Shown here piece by piece: positions 12,968-64,000 of a stretch of DNA of 64,000 nucleotides. Within the stretch, counting starts at the first letter, position 1, and every line of letters begins with the position of its first letter. Position numbers and translations under genes: made by a program. The notes under the pieces were generated by a model, which made no database searches, was not told the origin of the DNA, and saw only the letters and a list, made by a program, of their open reading frames with translations. Origin of the DNA: Hormiphora californensis (Eukaryota > Ctenophora > Tentaculata > Cydippida > Pleurobrachiidae). The DNA lies in NCBI GenBank assembly GCA_020137815.1, contig CM035360.1:998577-1062576 (forward strand), in the 5' to 3' direction.

Positions 12968-13386
12968 GTATACATTGGTTGTGCTGTTGCAATACAATAC
13001 ATTGGCTGTGGGATGTATGATTATAAATATTTATTATTTAAATTCCGTTTCAATTGTAGAGTGTATGTGGAGTGTAGATTACTTCCGAAGTCAAAAAGCG
13101 CTTCTTGAATTGAAAGACAATCATGTACTTGAAATAAAAACAAAGTTCTAACTCGTACCAAATATCATACTCTCAAAATAATAGTTTGGTTTACAACAAA
13201 GAAGAACGAACTATACTATCCGAAATGGTTTTATTTGGTCCCGAGTATCAATTTGCTTGGGTAGTAGGCTGGAGGCAAACCTTCCACTCAATTAAATATA
13301 AATTTTACACAGACACCAAAAGTTACCAGTTCATCCCTGCTGCAGCCGTGACTTGTCACACAATGTCAGTCCAAATCTGCATCCTC

Positions 13387-13812
13387 TCACTCATACATGA
13401 GACCCTTGCTAGTATACAACATGGATGGAAGACTGTAGTTATAGTACCTGTACCTGCTCTCCCTAATCCCCGGGTACATCTCAGCCTTCTCATGGTACCG
13501 CACATTCATATAATCATCAGCAGCTACCCTCCTTGGTCGGGCATATTTTCCCGCCTTTTTGTCGAGAGAAGGAGCGTGGTATACCCTGTCCGCGGCGGTA
13601 ATGGCATCACTTCCAAATCCGTATCGCTCACTGGGTGTTTGGTATCCAGAGGAGAGGTATTTGGAGGGACCGTATGCCTTTAGGAATGCTTTGTGAGCAG
13701 GGCCCTCGTAGGTAACTTGGTCGACAATGAATCTGGTGTTGTTTGCGGTGGAGTGGGTTGCTAGAATTCGACGGTGCCGGTTCAGGATAATGCTATCACC
13801 TTGGAAATCCAT
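13387..13812 (-). CDS. Small unknown protein (copy 1 of a tandem duplication)
   Basis: An open frame of 141 codons begins at the ATG at 13812. Composition is non-repetitive and rich in Tyr, Arg, Ala and His, with motifs such as YGPSKYLSSGYQTPSERYGF. There is no signal peptide or membrane segment. I do not recognise the family. The frame may be a single exon of a longer gene, since no promoter was identified. A second copy begins at 14568 and is interrupted by a Polinton. The second copy also has a one-base deletion near its N-terminal part relative to this one. That argues copy 1 is the functional one, if either is. Confidence 0.5.
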   Translation of the reverse strand: MDFQGDSIILNRHRRILATHSTANNTRFIVDQVTYEGPAHKAFLKAYGPSKYLSSGYQTPSERYGFGSDAITAADRVYHAPSLDKKAGKYARPRRVAADDYMNVRYHEKAEMYPGIRESRYRYYNYSLPSMLYTSKGLMYE

Positions 13813-15245
13813 GGGATGGTGGTGTGCTAAAATATACAATTGGGCGGGGTTTATAATTTGTATTTAAAATTAAAATTCATTTGAAATTCAAAATTGGAAG
13901 TAGACCAAGGGCTAGGACGACAGGGACAACATATTATTGTTCGTAGATATTGTTCTTAAAGAAGACAGGCCCTGACGGGGACAACAGTATTGTTCGTAAA
14001 ACATGAAGATACAGGAAACTGTGCACCAAGTTCGACAAATCGACAAAACAAAGAAGCAGGGCGAACAACACATGGGAGAGTCGGAGAAAAACCCCAGCGC
14101 AGCACGGGTTAGTTAATCCGTTTAACATCGCAGCAGCAACACATGAACACAGACTAGACCAATGTCACACAGAACACGATTCATAGTGATAGAAAGGAAG
14201 TGCCGGGTGGGTAGTGGGTACTGGTAGTTCGCCACATGGTGCACCATGTCTGTAGAATAGCATGTCATTCGCAGTTTTCAGAAGGCCGCAGCCAGCTTCG
14301 CCCAATGGTTGCCATGCTACGGCGTAGCATGGCAACCTGGTTTCAAAGCGATTTTCGCGGCGTCTGCGCCAATTCCAGGAAGCAGTACAAGTGATTTCCA
14401 AACAACCAGGGCCTAGAAAAAGGTCTAGTCTATCGTTCTAGGGGGGCTCTTTTTTGAATTTTTTTTTTTCCACGAAGAGCCCTGAGCTCAGTCTATCAGT
14501 CCGGTGTGTGAGCCAATATACTGGGAGCACGTCAACCCTAGTCTTAATCTCCACTACCAAGACCCTTGCTAGTGTACAACATGGATGGAAGACTGTAATT
14601 ATAGTACCTGTACCTGCTCTCCCTAATCCCCGGGTACATCTCAGCCTTCTCATGGTACCTCACACTCATATAATCATCAGCAGCCACCCTCCTTGGTCGG
14701 GCATACTTTCCCGCCTTTTTATCAAGAGAAGGAGCATGGTATACCCTATCTGCTGCGGTAATGGCATCACTTCCAAATCCGTATCGCTCACTGGGTGTTT
14801 GGTATCCAGAGGAGAGGTACTTGGAGGGACCGGATGAGTAGTATATGGTGTGCAGTTGGGACCCCCCTTTTCACGATAACCGGGGCCACATTCTGGCCTC
14901 TGATTGGCTGTTGACTATGGTCACGTGACAAAACCCTGGCCTCTGATTGGCTGTTGACTACGGTCACGTGACGAAACCGATAAGGTCACGTGAGAATCCC
15001 GTGACACCACATGGTATCACGTGATCATTTCCTTTGCTGTGATTGGTCGGTTGCTGTATCACGTGACCAATATCGGTAGATTTATCGGTCACGTGACGGT
15101 CACTGTAGTCACGTGGTAATCATGTGACCCATGTCTGCTGCTCTGATTGGCTGTCGACTATGGTCACGTGAAATCACATGGTATCACGCGACCTTTGACT
15201 ACGGTCACGTGACAATCACGTGACAATCACATGGTATCACGTGAC

Positions 15246-15246
15246 T

Positions 15247-15305
<59 letters not shown>
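15246..15305. repeat. (GA)n microsatellite in the Polinton TIR
   Basis: A GA tract in the left TIR. The right TIR has the matching CT tract at about 18840-18880, shorter and interrupted. Confidence 0.9.
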
Positions 15306-15310
<5 letters not shown>

Positions 15311-15534
15311 AAGAAGCATCACTAGACAAGAGAGGTGTCAAATGTGTGTTAGGTGTGTACCAGGTGTTTTCACTACACAGTCATATTATGGAATATGGTT
15401 TATGGGTGATCATTTGAAAATATCCAAGATATCCTTTTGATTATAAATGATCACTCGTAATAACGTGTAAGACGCATAAAGGAAAACAACCAATTTATGT
15501 ATTCCAAAAGAAACAAAAATTTTGAATTAACTGT

Positions 15535-16310
15535 TCATCTAACTTTACGAAAATGCAAAACCATCGACGTAGGGAAATCTCTCGCATCATCTTCTGAAAA
15601 CTCAAAAAACTTGCCCATATTGTCACAAATTACAAACTGTATTTCAGTGAAGGAGACAAATCTCACTTTGAAATAAGAAGGGTTTACAAATTCATAATGA
15701 TTGTATCCCATTTTTGCGTCGAATGGAACATAGCGAAAAATCTCGAGTCATGTTCATTTATTTTGTCTATAGTCCGTGTGTGCTTGTGGTGCAATGTTTG
15801 AATAGATATGTCCAAGTTTTGCATGCCTCGGAAAGTCCATCTTAGCCGCAATTTTCGATGGTAAAAGGTCAGTGCAATGGACTGTTTTCATGAAAATCTT
15901 AAAAAACTCAAAACACTATTTTCACTCGTTGCAAATCCGTACTGGAATGATGATACGCCAGGTACATACATGTGTTGTTTCATCTGCAAAGTACTCTGGG
16001 ATAGGCCAATGATCAGAACCATTCGCCAGATTTTCCGTTTCTTTGGAGTTTATAGCCTGTTGCATTGCTAGCAGCAACTGTGGTCCGTTTCGATAACACC
16101 CAGGTGGAATCGAGTAATCTCTGGATTCATAATCATGTCCCTTTTCGGATACCAAAAAATGATTGTTACCCTCGGTTACATTAAATGTGATGAAGGAGCG
16201 TGAATAACACTTTTACAGCCACCTCATAGTTGTCATTCAAGTCTAAAGCATTCTCCGAACGAAAGACAAATTGACTGGGGTTTTGTTTATGGCTAGTAGC
16301 GATAAGGTAC
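15535..16310 (-). pseudogene. Polinton penton-like (minor capsid) gene remnant
   Basis: Read on the minus strand, three frame-shifted pieces resemble the single-jelly-roll minor capsid protein of Polintons. There is an N-terminal piece with an LDLN...YEVAV stretch and a middle piece with IPPG followed by a helix ending in AINS. The C-terminal piece has strands ending in LHFRK just before the stop. Several internal stops and frame changes separate them, so the gene is dead. Assignment rests on motif memory and on its position next to the capsid remnant. Confidence 0.55.
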
Positions 16311-16439
16311 ATGGTTAAAACTACCAGTGCGAGCATTGTTTTTATAGGAAAATGATCGTTGGTGACTTTTTTAGGGTGACAAAAGAACGAAGGTAAACAC
16401 CAGTTTTCATGCGACTTAAAAATAAGAACATGCTAAACT

Positions 16440-17726
16440 TTCAAATAATGAAAAATTGTCTATTTTTATTCACTTCAATAACTTGTTCGTACCAAGCGAG
16501 TACCATCACTACTAGATCTCAGTTGGTTTGTCGCAACATTTCATGGATAATCTGACAGTTCACTTTGCATCAAGTGAGGCCATGCTGATTTTGTGTTTTA
16601 TCTTGCGTGAGATCAAATGCCAAGGCTGGATACACCCTGTAATGGTGCATGACCATAGAGTCTCCCTACTACCAGTTCCGTTTACAAACTCTGCCATCCA
16701 TGTTAGTCTCAAGATGATCGTAATTTCTAAAGCTCGTGGGAAATGTTCTTTTCCATTTACATACAGCTGAGCTGGTTTTTACCAGATTCATGTGAAACGG
16801 GTTTTTACTCCTCTTTCTTCCTAGGGTCACTTCTGTCTTGTACACATACAAGGAAGAGAAGTATGGTAAGGACCATTGATAAGGTTTCAGCTGTATTGTG
16901 GGTGGAACGATCCGTCACTGGAAAAATATTCATAACTTTTTTGTCGGCATGATAGATGGCATTTTTCTTTGCAAGTCGCTCTTCAATTATACTGAGCACA
17001 GTATCCCGAGGTCTTTGAAAAGTACATCTTAAGAATACCTTGTCAAAAAAACTTCATCGGTATTAGTGTCTGCCAGTAGAAGATAAACCCGGAGTAGTTT
17101 TTCGTCAGCTTAATTTGAATGTTACTTCGTAGGAAGAGCTTTCCTTGTTTGAATAGAGGATGTTTAGATCTGAACTCAAATAGACAGTTTTATACCTTCT
17201 TCATAAATTTGGCTCTTTCTTGACCGTTTACATTTTTATGACTCCCTGTAGCTGGATAAAACTCCAAGTTTTCACTATCTGTCTTATCACCCACAGAATC
17301 AAGATCTAATCCCTCAAGACGCTAGTAGTGCTCGGGAATCATGAATTATGATTACATCATCCCAAAATTGAACATGGAGTAGGAGTTGTCATAAGAGGGT
17401 TAAAGAAACCCCGCCAGCATAAACCTCAACATTTCTCTCCACAAGTGGCCGCAAGATGAGGTGAGTGGAACATTTGTTGGCGTGGAATAGCTGCGGTGGA
17501 TTAGCTCTACTCTCTGTAAGTACCCGCAGTTCTGTGAATATTTCAAACATTTCCAGCATATACCGCTCCATAGATGGAATGGTAAACGAAATCTCATCAG
17601 AGTTCTCGCGGGAGGTTAGTAGGTAAAGTCCCACCCTATTCGTTTCCTAATTATCCTTGTGTTGGTTGGGATCCCAAAGGTGAAGTTGCGAAGAAAACCT
17701 TCGGCAGACTTGATGTACTTTGACAT
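16440..17726 (-). pseudogene. Polinton major capsid protein gene remnant
   Basis: From an ATG at 17726, decayed pieces in changing frames follow the order expected for a double-jelly-roll major capsid protein. They are an early FTIP...RY segment, a VEVY...G strand, an LFKQGKLFLRSNIQIKL stretch, an AIYHADKK...F strand, a KNPFHM stretch and a final FDLTQD near 16600. Frame changes and stops occur between the pieces, so no intact capsid is encoded. Order and motifs agree with Polinton capsids known from other animals. Confidence 0.6.
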
Positions 17727-17849
17727 GGTTAGCTATACAGAGATAACAATTCCCTTTTATAGGAGATACGTTTTAAGAGAGTTGGTCAACTTTCCTTTTA
17801 CAACTTGTCAATTGATTCTTTGGCTCCATGCAATTTTGTTTACTGCATA

Positions 17850-18076
17850 GTTGCTTGCAGCACCAACAAGTTGATTTCCAGCATCTTGGAGACCAGGTTT
17901 CGCTAACTCAAAACCTTGTTTCAGTATCGTTTTTTCCAATGGTATAACCGATTAAAAATTTTCTTTAAAATCCGCCCAATCCCGCACCGTTGGTTCGAAT
18001 AAACTCCGGATCCCTTCCTAATGCTTGTCGATAAACTTCAGGGTCGGGTGCAGCTTCTGTATAACTGACACGCATG
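17850..18076 (-). pseudogene. Polinton small virion (PX-like) gene remnant
   Basis: Upstream of the capsid remnant on the minus strand there is a short open piece from about 18076 ending in a GAGLGGF-type stretch. After a frame change it continues into a basic, amphipathic helical segment with KQGFELAKPGL. The Gly-rich turn plus basic helix recalls the small PX late protein of Polintons. It is broken and the match is weak. Confidence 0.35.
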
Positions 18077-18169
18077 GTTATAATATTTGCTACTATGAGA
18101 CTTGTTGAATATCTCTCCTTCTCTCTCTATATTATATATAGGTTCATTGACCACTCATAATCATGAACC

Positions 18170-18601
18170 ATGGAGTGTATTCATTGTGATCGAACCTTTT
18201 CTTCCAAACATAGCTTAGCGACGCATAAAAGTCGCTTCCAACCGCTCTGATTACAAATCAGATTTTGCTAACAACGAAGGGTTAATAAAGTTGATGATGA
18301 AGGCAGTTCTTGATGGAGAGATAATTTTAACTCTAGAAGAAAAGAAGAAACTTCTTCCAGCAAGAGATAGTATAGAAGAAATAGTCTACAATGAAGCGAA
18401 GCTCACGATGTACGACAAAACTTGGAATCAGCAATTAAACTAATTGTCAAGTTTACGAAAAGAGATTTCCAAGTTTGGTTTTTAACAATCCGAGAAAAAT
18501 CTCAAGATAGGGTTGAAAATGTGACTGATCAGGAATTCGATAGTGAGACATCTGAGGATGATCAGAGTGGTGATGAACAAGAAAGTGAGGCCGATGTGTA
18601 A
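18170..18601 (+). pseudogene. Zinc-finger ORF of the Polinton, frameshifted
   Basis: An ATG at 18170 opens a single C2H2-type finger (CIHCDRTF...HSLATHK) that stops at about 18250. A second frame continues with an acidic and basic region including LTLEEKKKLLPAR. A third ends in an acid-rich tail with the stop near 18601. This is the only plus-strand gene in the element. A decayed DNA-binding protein is likely; its role is unknown. Confidence 0.4.
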
Positions 18602-20045
18602 TGCTACTGTAATATTAAATTTCCCCTACAACAGAGTCTCCCTTTTGCGTCTTATTAAAATGACTATCGAATGATCACTCATAATCACGAATGATCATCG
18701 ATAATCACGAATGATATCTTGGATATTTTCAAATGATCACCCATAATCATTCCACAATATGACTAGTATAGTGAAAACACCTGGTACACACCCAAAACAC
18801 ATTTGACACCTCTCTACTCTAGTGTGGTGCTTCTCAATGTCTCTCTCTCTCTCTCTCGCTCTCTTCTCTCTCTCTCTCAGTCACGTGATACCATGTGATT
18901 TCACGTGATTGTCACGTGACCGTAGTCAAAGGTCGCGTGATACCATGTGATTTACGTGACCATAGTCGACAGTCATCAGAGCAGCAGACATGGGTCACTG
19001 ATTACCACGTGACTACAGTGACCGTCACGTGACGATAAATCTACCGATATTGGTCACGTGATACAGCAACCGACCAACACAGCCACAAAGGAAATGATCA
19101 CGTGATAACCATGTGGTGTCACGGGATTATCACGTGACCTTATCGGTTCAGTCACGTGACCGTAGTAACAGCCAATCAATCGAGGACCGGCCAGGTTTTG
19201 TCACGTGACCATAGTCAACAGCCAATCAGAGGCCAGAATGTGGCCCCGGTTATCGTGAAAAGGGGGGTTCCAACTGCACACCATATACTACTCGTATGCC
19301 TTTAGGAATGCTTTGTGAGCAGGACCCTCGTAGGTAACTTGGTCGACAATGAATTTGGTGTTGTTTGCGGTGGATGGGTTGCTAGAATTCGACGGTGTCG
19401 GTTCAGGATAATGCTATCACCTTGGAAATCCATGGGGTGGTGGTGTGCTAACTGCTAAAACACACAATTGGGCGGGGTTTATAATTTGTATTTAAAATTG
19501 TAAAGAACCATCTAGATGGAAATTCAAAATTGGAAGTAGACCAAGGGCTAGCATTCAAGGACAACAGTATTGTTCGTAAAACTCTGAGCATGAAGATACA
19601 GGAAACTGAGCAGTGAGCACCAAGTTCGACAAAACAGCAGGGCGACAAATCGACAAAGAAGCAGGGCGAACAACACATGAGAGAGTCGGAGAAAAACCCA
19701 GCGCAGCACGGGTTAGTTAATCCGTTTAACATCGCAGCAGCAGCACATGAACACAGACCAATGTCACACACACACAACACGATTCATAGAAAGGAAGTGA
19801 CGGGTGGGTACTGGTAGTTCGCCACATGGTGCACCATGTCTGTAGAATAGTAGTGTTCGCAGTTTTCAGAAGGCCGCGGCCAGCTTCGCCCAATGCAAAT
19901 GGTTGCCATGCTATAGTGTCTGACGGTGTATCATGCATGCGCATGGCAACCATAGGGCTACGCAGCTCAGTCTATCAGTCCGGTGTGTGAGCCACTGAGC
20001 CAATATACTGGGGTTCAGCACGTCAACCTTAGTCTTAATCTTTAT

Positions 20046-20400
20046 CTACTTCTATATCTAGCTCACAAATAATTATACGAGTCGTATTATTTGTGTCCAC
20101 TTGTCAAGACCACTACCAGCTCCAGAATCCTAACTCTGTCGAGCACTATACCTGGAATCCAGGTCCTGGGTCCCAGGACCTGGATTCCAGGTAAAGTGCT
20201 CAAATCAAATTGGGGTATGTAGTACTAGTATGGGCGCCGCCATAACAGTGCACTTGAACTTTGCAGGCAGTGCAGTGTGCAGTGCGCTCAGATGGGCCCG
20301 GGCCCGGGCGGCGGGCCGGGGTCGCGGCGTCAGACAGCTCTAAGAGATCTCCCTGGGACGTCTCTATAAGGAGATCTCCGGAGGTGAAAGGGAGCACTAT
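20046..20400. other. Spacer with palindrome, no gene seen
   Basis: The spacer between the tandem duplication and a short element contains a hairpin at 20141-20202 and a GC-rich stretch near 20290-20330. No coding signal was recognised. Confidence 0.4.
20141..20202. repeat. 62-bp near-perfect hairpin
   Basis: ACCTGGAATCCAGGTCCTGGG and its complement meet around a single T, with GAGCACT on both outer flanks. A very small palindromic element is possible. Confidence 0.75.
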
Positions 20401-20406
20401 TATTAT

Positions 20407-20946
20407 TTGGCCACATTGATGCCTGAGTGAGATCGAGGTCGCGCAGCGACCGAGATCGATCTCACATACAGGCCTCCGCCCCGTTATTGATTTTAGAGCA
20501 AACTTTTTCAAAGACCTGGCTGCAAGGAACTACTGAACCGATTTGCATCTCGGTTATGCTCCTGGCAGATTTGTCTCTAGTTTTACGGAAAATACCCGCG
20601 AGTATCAGCATTTGAGGAATAGTGGGTCAAAATTGACGCTAAAATGAGCAATTCTTTAAAGACCTGGCTGCAAGCTCCTACTCGGTCCTGGGACAATCTG
20701 CTGGTACTGGGTGAATCATCATGGCTTTGTCATGTGAGGCGTGAGCATGGGAAAATACCCACCGATTCATCACGTTGCGAAATGAGGCGATAATTGACGT
20801 TTGAGTAGTGCTTGGTCAGCAAAAAAGGTCTAAAAACACGGTCTCAACCTGTCGCACGCGATTTGTTGAAAACGTGCTTTACATGGCACGCACGTGAGTT
20901 CTTGCTAGCAACGGGGCGGAGCGAGAATAGGTTGCAATGGATCCAA
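20407..20946. mobile_element. TTGG...CCAA short element (copy 2)
   Basis: A 540-bp relative of 6715-7130 with the same ends is flanked by TATTATTAT (20398-20406 and 20947-20955). It has about 120 bp of additional internal sequence compared with copy 1. It is non-coding. Confidence 0.85.
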
Positions 20947-20989
20947 TATTATTATCGTATAGGAGATATGTAAAGGCCAGAAAGTAATT

Positions 20990-21060
20990 TTCGCTGCGGC
21001 GGCGAAAAATAAAATAAAGCGGTGCTTTTTAACGCCGCGCAACATTTGCGCGGCGCTAAA
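20990..21060 (+). promoter_or_regulatory. Candidate promoter with E2F-like palindromes
   Basis: TTTTCGCTGCGGCGGCGAAAA and GCCGCGCAACATTTGCGCGGC are two short dyads containing TTTCGC/GCGAAA and TTTGCGCG. They lie about 110-170 bp before the ATG at 21168. E2F/DP factors bind TTTSSCGC-like sites, so cell-cycle control is possible but inferred. Confidence 0.35.
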
Positions 21061-21167
21061 CTTTGAATTTTATGAATTGCACGAAAACTAAAAAAATGCG
21101 ACTTTTGACATTTTTAGATTTCAGTTTCACCGGTCTCTTCCCTCGTCGCCCCGGTTTCCCTATCAGC

Positions 21168-38216
<17,049 letters not shown>

Positions 38217-39141
38217 GGGTGACCTACAACTATGAGTTGAGCTAAAATAGTTGTGGGTAATCGGCAGTGGGTGGTTTAGGAGAGTTTTTAGGTGAATACT
38301 GGTTGTTCTTAGAGACTGACTTTTTGTGACAAACATTTTGTAAATATAACGAGACCTATTTTGACAAAGTTTACAAGTTTGAAATTGACTATACTAATTA
38401 GCATTCTTCCCTACACGCAAATACTAAACAGTTTAACATAAGTTATCGATACCAGTTCAAACTGAAAACAAGCTTGCGAGTGAGCTCTATCTATAGTTTT
38501 CTATCACCGACGACAGACAGAAGACGATCTGGTGATGCAGTGATTCATTCTATAAGGATGATCCGGCACTATCTCTCCCGGACTAGTTTGTCTTTACTCT
38601 TTACAGTCCCAGATCGATGACCAAGCATTCGCTATTTCACCATGCAGTATAACACTGTGGTCGCTAGGCTTTTGACAGGCCACTATAACACCCCACAATG
38701 TATATATCCCCTACTAGGCTTATACTTGCGGGGCTACTGCTGTAGAGTTCACTAGAAACCGCCACCAGACCGAATCTAAATTTGATTTCTATATCCCCCA
38801 CTCTCTGTACGCTCTCCTCGTACTGTAAATATTTGTTGGCTAGCATCCAAGATCATGTATTACTATACTGCTCATTCTTCGTAGTTGGGGGTGGCAGCGT
38901 CACAGCTGCTGTAGTGTTATAGCATCAACTGAACTGCCCCCTTGTCACTTGACGGAGCGCGCGAAAACACATGACATGGAGGTAGACGAATGCGCGCGAA
39001 TCGGACAGATACCTGCGCGCGCGAGACGTCTCCCGCGGGAGAAGATTTTGGGTGACAACGGAGACCGAGACACAAGACACTGGGCAGTGGACAGACGACT
39101 CACGACACCGAGCAGTGACGGACAAACAACCAAGAAGTTCA
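38217..39141. other. Intergenic region with CpG-rich stretch
   Basis: AT-rich 3' flank of the coiled-coil gene, then a CpG-rich stretch at about 38950-39050 (GCGCGCG-type motifs) that could be a promoter for the small ORF at 39142. No other gene was seen. Confidence 0.4.
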
Positions 39142-39629
39142 ATGTTCAATATTTTCAGGGACGATTTCAGAAACCAGCTCCTCCCCCAAATAGGAGACGA
39201 CCATCCCGTGACCACCTTCAGAGCAGAGCAAAAGGTGAATTATAAAGATTTAGAATTGAAACAGAGACATCACCATGACCAACAAGTGATTCACCCATGC
39301 CGACGTCCGCTTAACTCGCCACTCTATTCTTCAGATTCGGTGATATAAAGAGTGAATGGACCAGGACACAGTTTAAAGTTAAATAACCAGGATGATTGGC
39401 CGGATCCGCCACCATCGAGTTAAAAAATGAAGTTTTGAAATTGGACATTTGAGACTAGTTTGAGTGCGTTTTGTTTCAGTTTGTGCATTTGTTGCAAGAT
39501 AAAGAATTGAATGCTGTTGAAGTACTTCAGATATCGAGTTTTCAATCTTCAATCAAAGGGCTAGGGGCATGTTTTGTATCTTTACAGCGTGTAGGCGGAT
39601 GTGTTCACTCTTTGGCACCTAGCTGGTAG
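39142..39629 (+). CDS. Possible small two-exon gene of unknown function
   Basis: An ATG at 39142 opens 31 codons (MFNIFRDDFRNQLLPQ start) ending at a GTGAAT donor at 39234. A TTTGTTTCAG acceptor at 39479 then opens 49 codons in phase, ending at TAG near 39629. A CpG-rich segment lies just upstream. I recognise no family, and chance splice sites could produce this, so it is only a candidate. Confidence 0.25.
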
Positions 39630-40138
39630 CTAGATTCTAGTACATGCCCCTAGCCCTAGTTAGTTGGTTAACATCTAGGAAACACATTCATTTTGTTGCA
39701 ATGCGATGAAGAAAAATTCACAAACAAATCTGCATTCCGCATACAAATATATTCGTCAGTCGTCACATGTGTTATTCCGACAAAAAGTTCGTAATAATAT
39801 AACGTCAGTAACGTCAAGTTACTATTAGAATTATTATTAGTAGAGGTTATTGTAAAAAGAGTCTGTTAAAAAGTACTGGCTTGGTCAAAAGGTATGAGTT
39901 TATTACTTATAGAAAAGTCTTGCACGTCGTCAGTCAAATCTATTCGAAATATCAACATCTTCGTCATAGCGAATCGATAGAATTCAGATAATCTTCGCCC
40001 AATTGAATTCATCTGACAATTCTCTCATTCAAGAAGGTCTAACAGCTAACAGTAACTAACTCTATTTGGATTTCTCATCCTCGTTCTAGTGTCTGTGAAG
40101 TACACCTTCAAAAAAAGCAAATATTGTCCGTCTATATC
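39630..40138. other. Intergenic region, nothing recognised
   Basis: AT-rich sequence between the candidate small gene and the 3' end of the minus-strand coiled-coil gene. It probably includes the 3' UTR of the latter. Confidence 0.4.
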
Positions 40139-63947
<23,809 letters not shown>

Positions 63948-64000
63948 CTGAAACAGCAAACAGTGTCAGATAAATGATCTTCAAATCACACTTGAATTGT

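Larger units (their letters stand above)
12068..13386. other. 3' UTR and intergenic region
   Basis: The stretch holds the 3' UTR of the preceding gene, a short GA-rich run near 12198-12240, a CpG-rich segment with a possible first exon near 12645, and a perfect hairpin at 12924-12967. I see no convincing gene otherwise. Confidence 0.5.
14837..19292. mobile_element. Deleted Polinton/Maverick element (4.46 kb)
   Basis: The ends are AG...CT with TIRs of about 640 bp (14837-15480 and about 18650-19292), starting AGTAGTATATGGTGTGCAG. The flanking hexamers CGGATG and CGTATG differ at one base. The empty site in the sister copy reads CGTATG, so this is a 6-bp target duplication. AG termini, 6-bp duplication and long TIRs are hallmarks of Polintons. 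The interior keeps decayed virion genes on the minus strand and a zinc-finger ORF on the plus strand. DNA polymerase B, integrase, protease and packaging ATPase were not seen. Intact Polintons are usually 15-20 kb, so this is an internally deleted copy. Confidence 0.85.
14568..19440 (-). pseudogene. Second copy of the 13387-13812 gene, interrupted
   Basis: The coding sequence of the small unknown protein recurs at 14568-14836 and continues at 19293-19440. A 4.46-kb Polinton-type element lies between, at the codons around CCGTATG. A one-base deletion near 19372 also shifts the frame relative to copy 1. This copy cannot make the protein. Confidence 0.8.
13399..20045. repeat. Tandem duplication, second unit split by a Polinton
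   Basis: Unit 1 (about 13399-14567) and unit 2 (14568-14836 plus 19293-20045) share the small ORF and about 600 bp of flank, including GGGCGGGGTTTATAATTTGT. Unit 2 resumes exactly after the Polinton right end. The two units differ by scattered substitutions and small indels. Confidence 0.85.

Noticed and set aside
13186-13683. Plus-strand ORF of 165 codons over the small unknown gene
   Set aside because: The minus-strand frame is the more protein-like; the plus frame crosses the duplication border and is not maintained as one frame in copy 2.

Overview
This is a eukaryotic, almost certainly animal, genomic window. It holds genes with many short exons bounded by GT...AG, an animal CDIN1 (C15orf41) homologue, a secreted protein with SRCR-like segments, a BTB protein and Polinton remnants. 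It is also very rich in TIR and foldback DNA transposons and (CT/GA)n microsatellites. The mixture suits an early-branching marine invertebrate such as a sponge, but the sequence alone does not settle the phylum.

Layout. (1) 2.1-12.1 kb, + strand: the 3' half of a tyrosine- and proline-rich scaffold-like gene. One of its introns carries a 5.57-kb TIR element that contains a foldback element, a smaller element inside that, and a retroelement fragment. (2) 13.4-20.0 kb: a tandem duplication of a small unknown gene. The second copy is split by a deleted Polinton (14837-19292) that keeps broken virion genes (major capsid, penton-like, PX-like) and a zinc-finger ORF. (3) 21.2-38.2 kb, + strand: a coiled-coil gene whose N-terminus resembles the zinc module of MPRIP. 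One intron holds two adjacent foldback elements, one built of GGCGCC palindromes. Another intron holds an intronless CDIN1 homologue. (4) 40.1-63.9 kb, - strand: a second coiled-coil gene that runs off the right edge. Its introns contain an antisense SRCR-like gene, nested TTAA and 9-bp-TSD elements, and an 11.35-kb block of three intronless genes: zinc-finger/RNase H-like paralogue 1, a BTB protein, and zinc-finger/RNase H-like paralogue 2.

The most novel content is the paralogue pair at 52823-56083 and 58850-62842. Both proteins appear to have an RNase H-type fold from which all catalytic acids have been lost or changed. It is embedded in CxxC...HxxxC zinc fingers with long repetitive tails, and the pair flanks a BTB gene inside one intron. 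No operon-like or pathway link between the genes is evident; the shared theme is nesting in introns and transposon load. Several apparent +1 frameshifts in otherwise conserved exons suggest residual consensus errors, so gene breaks should be read with caution.
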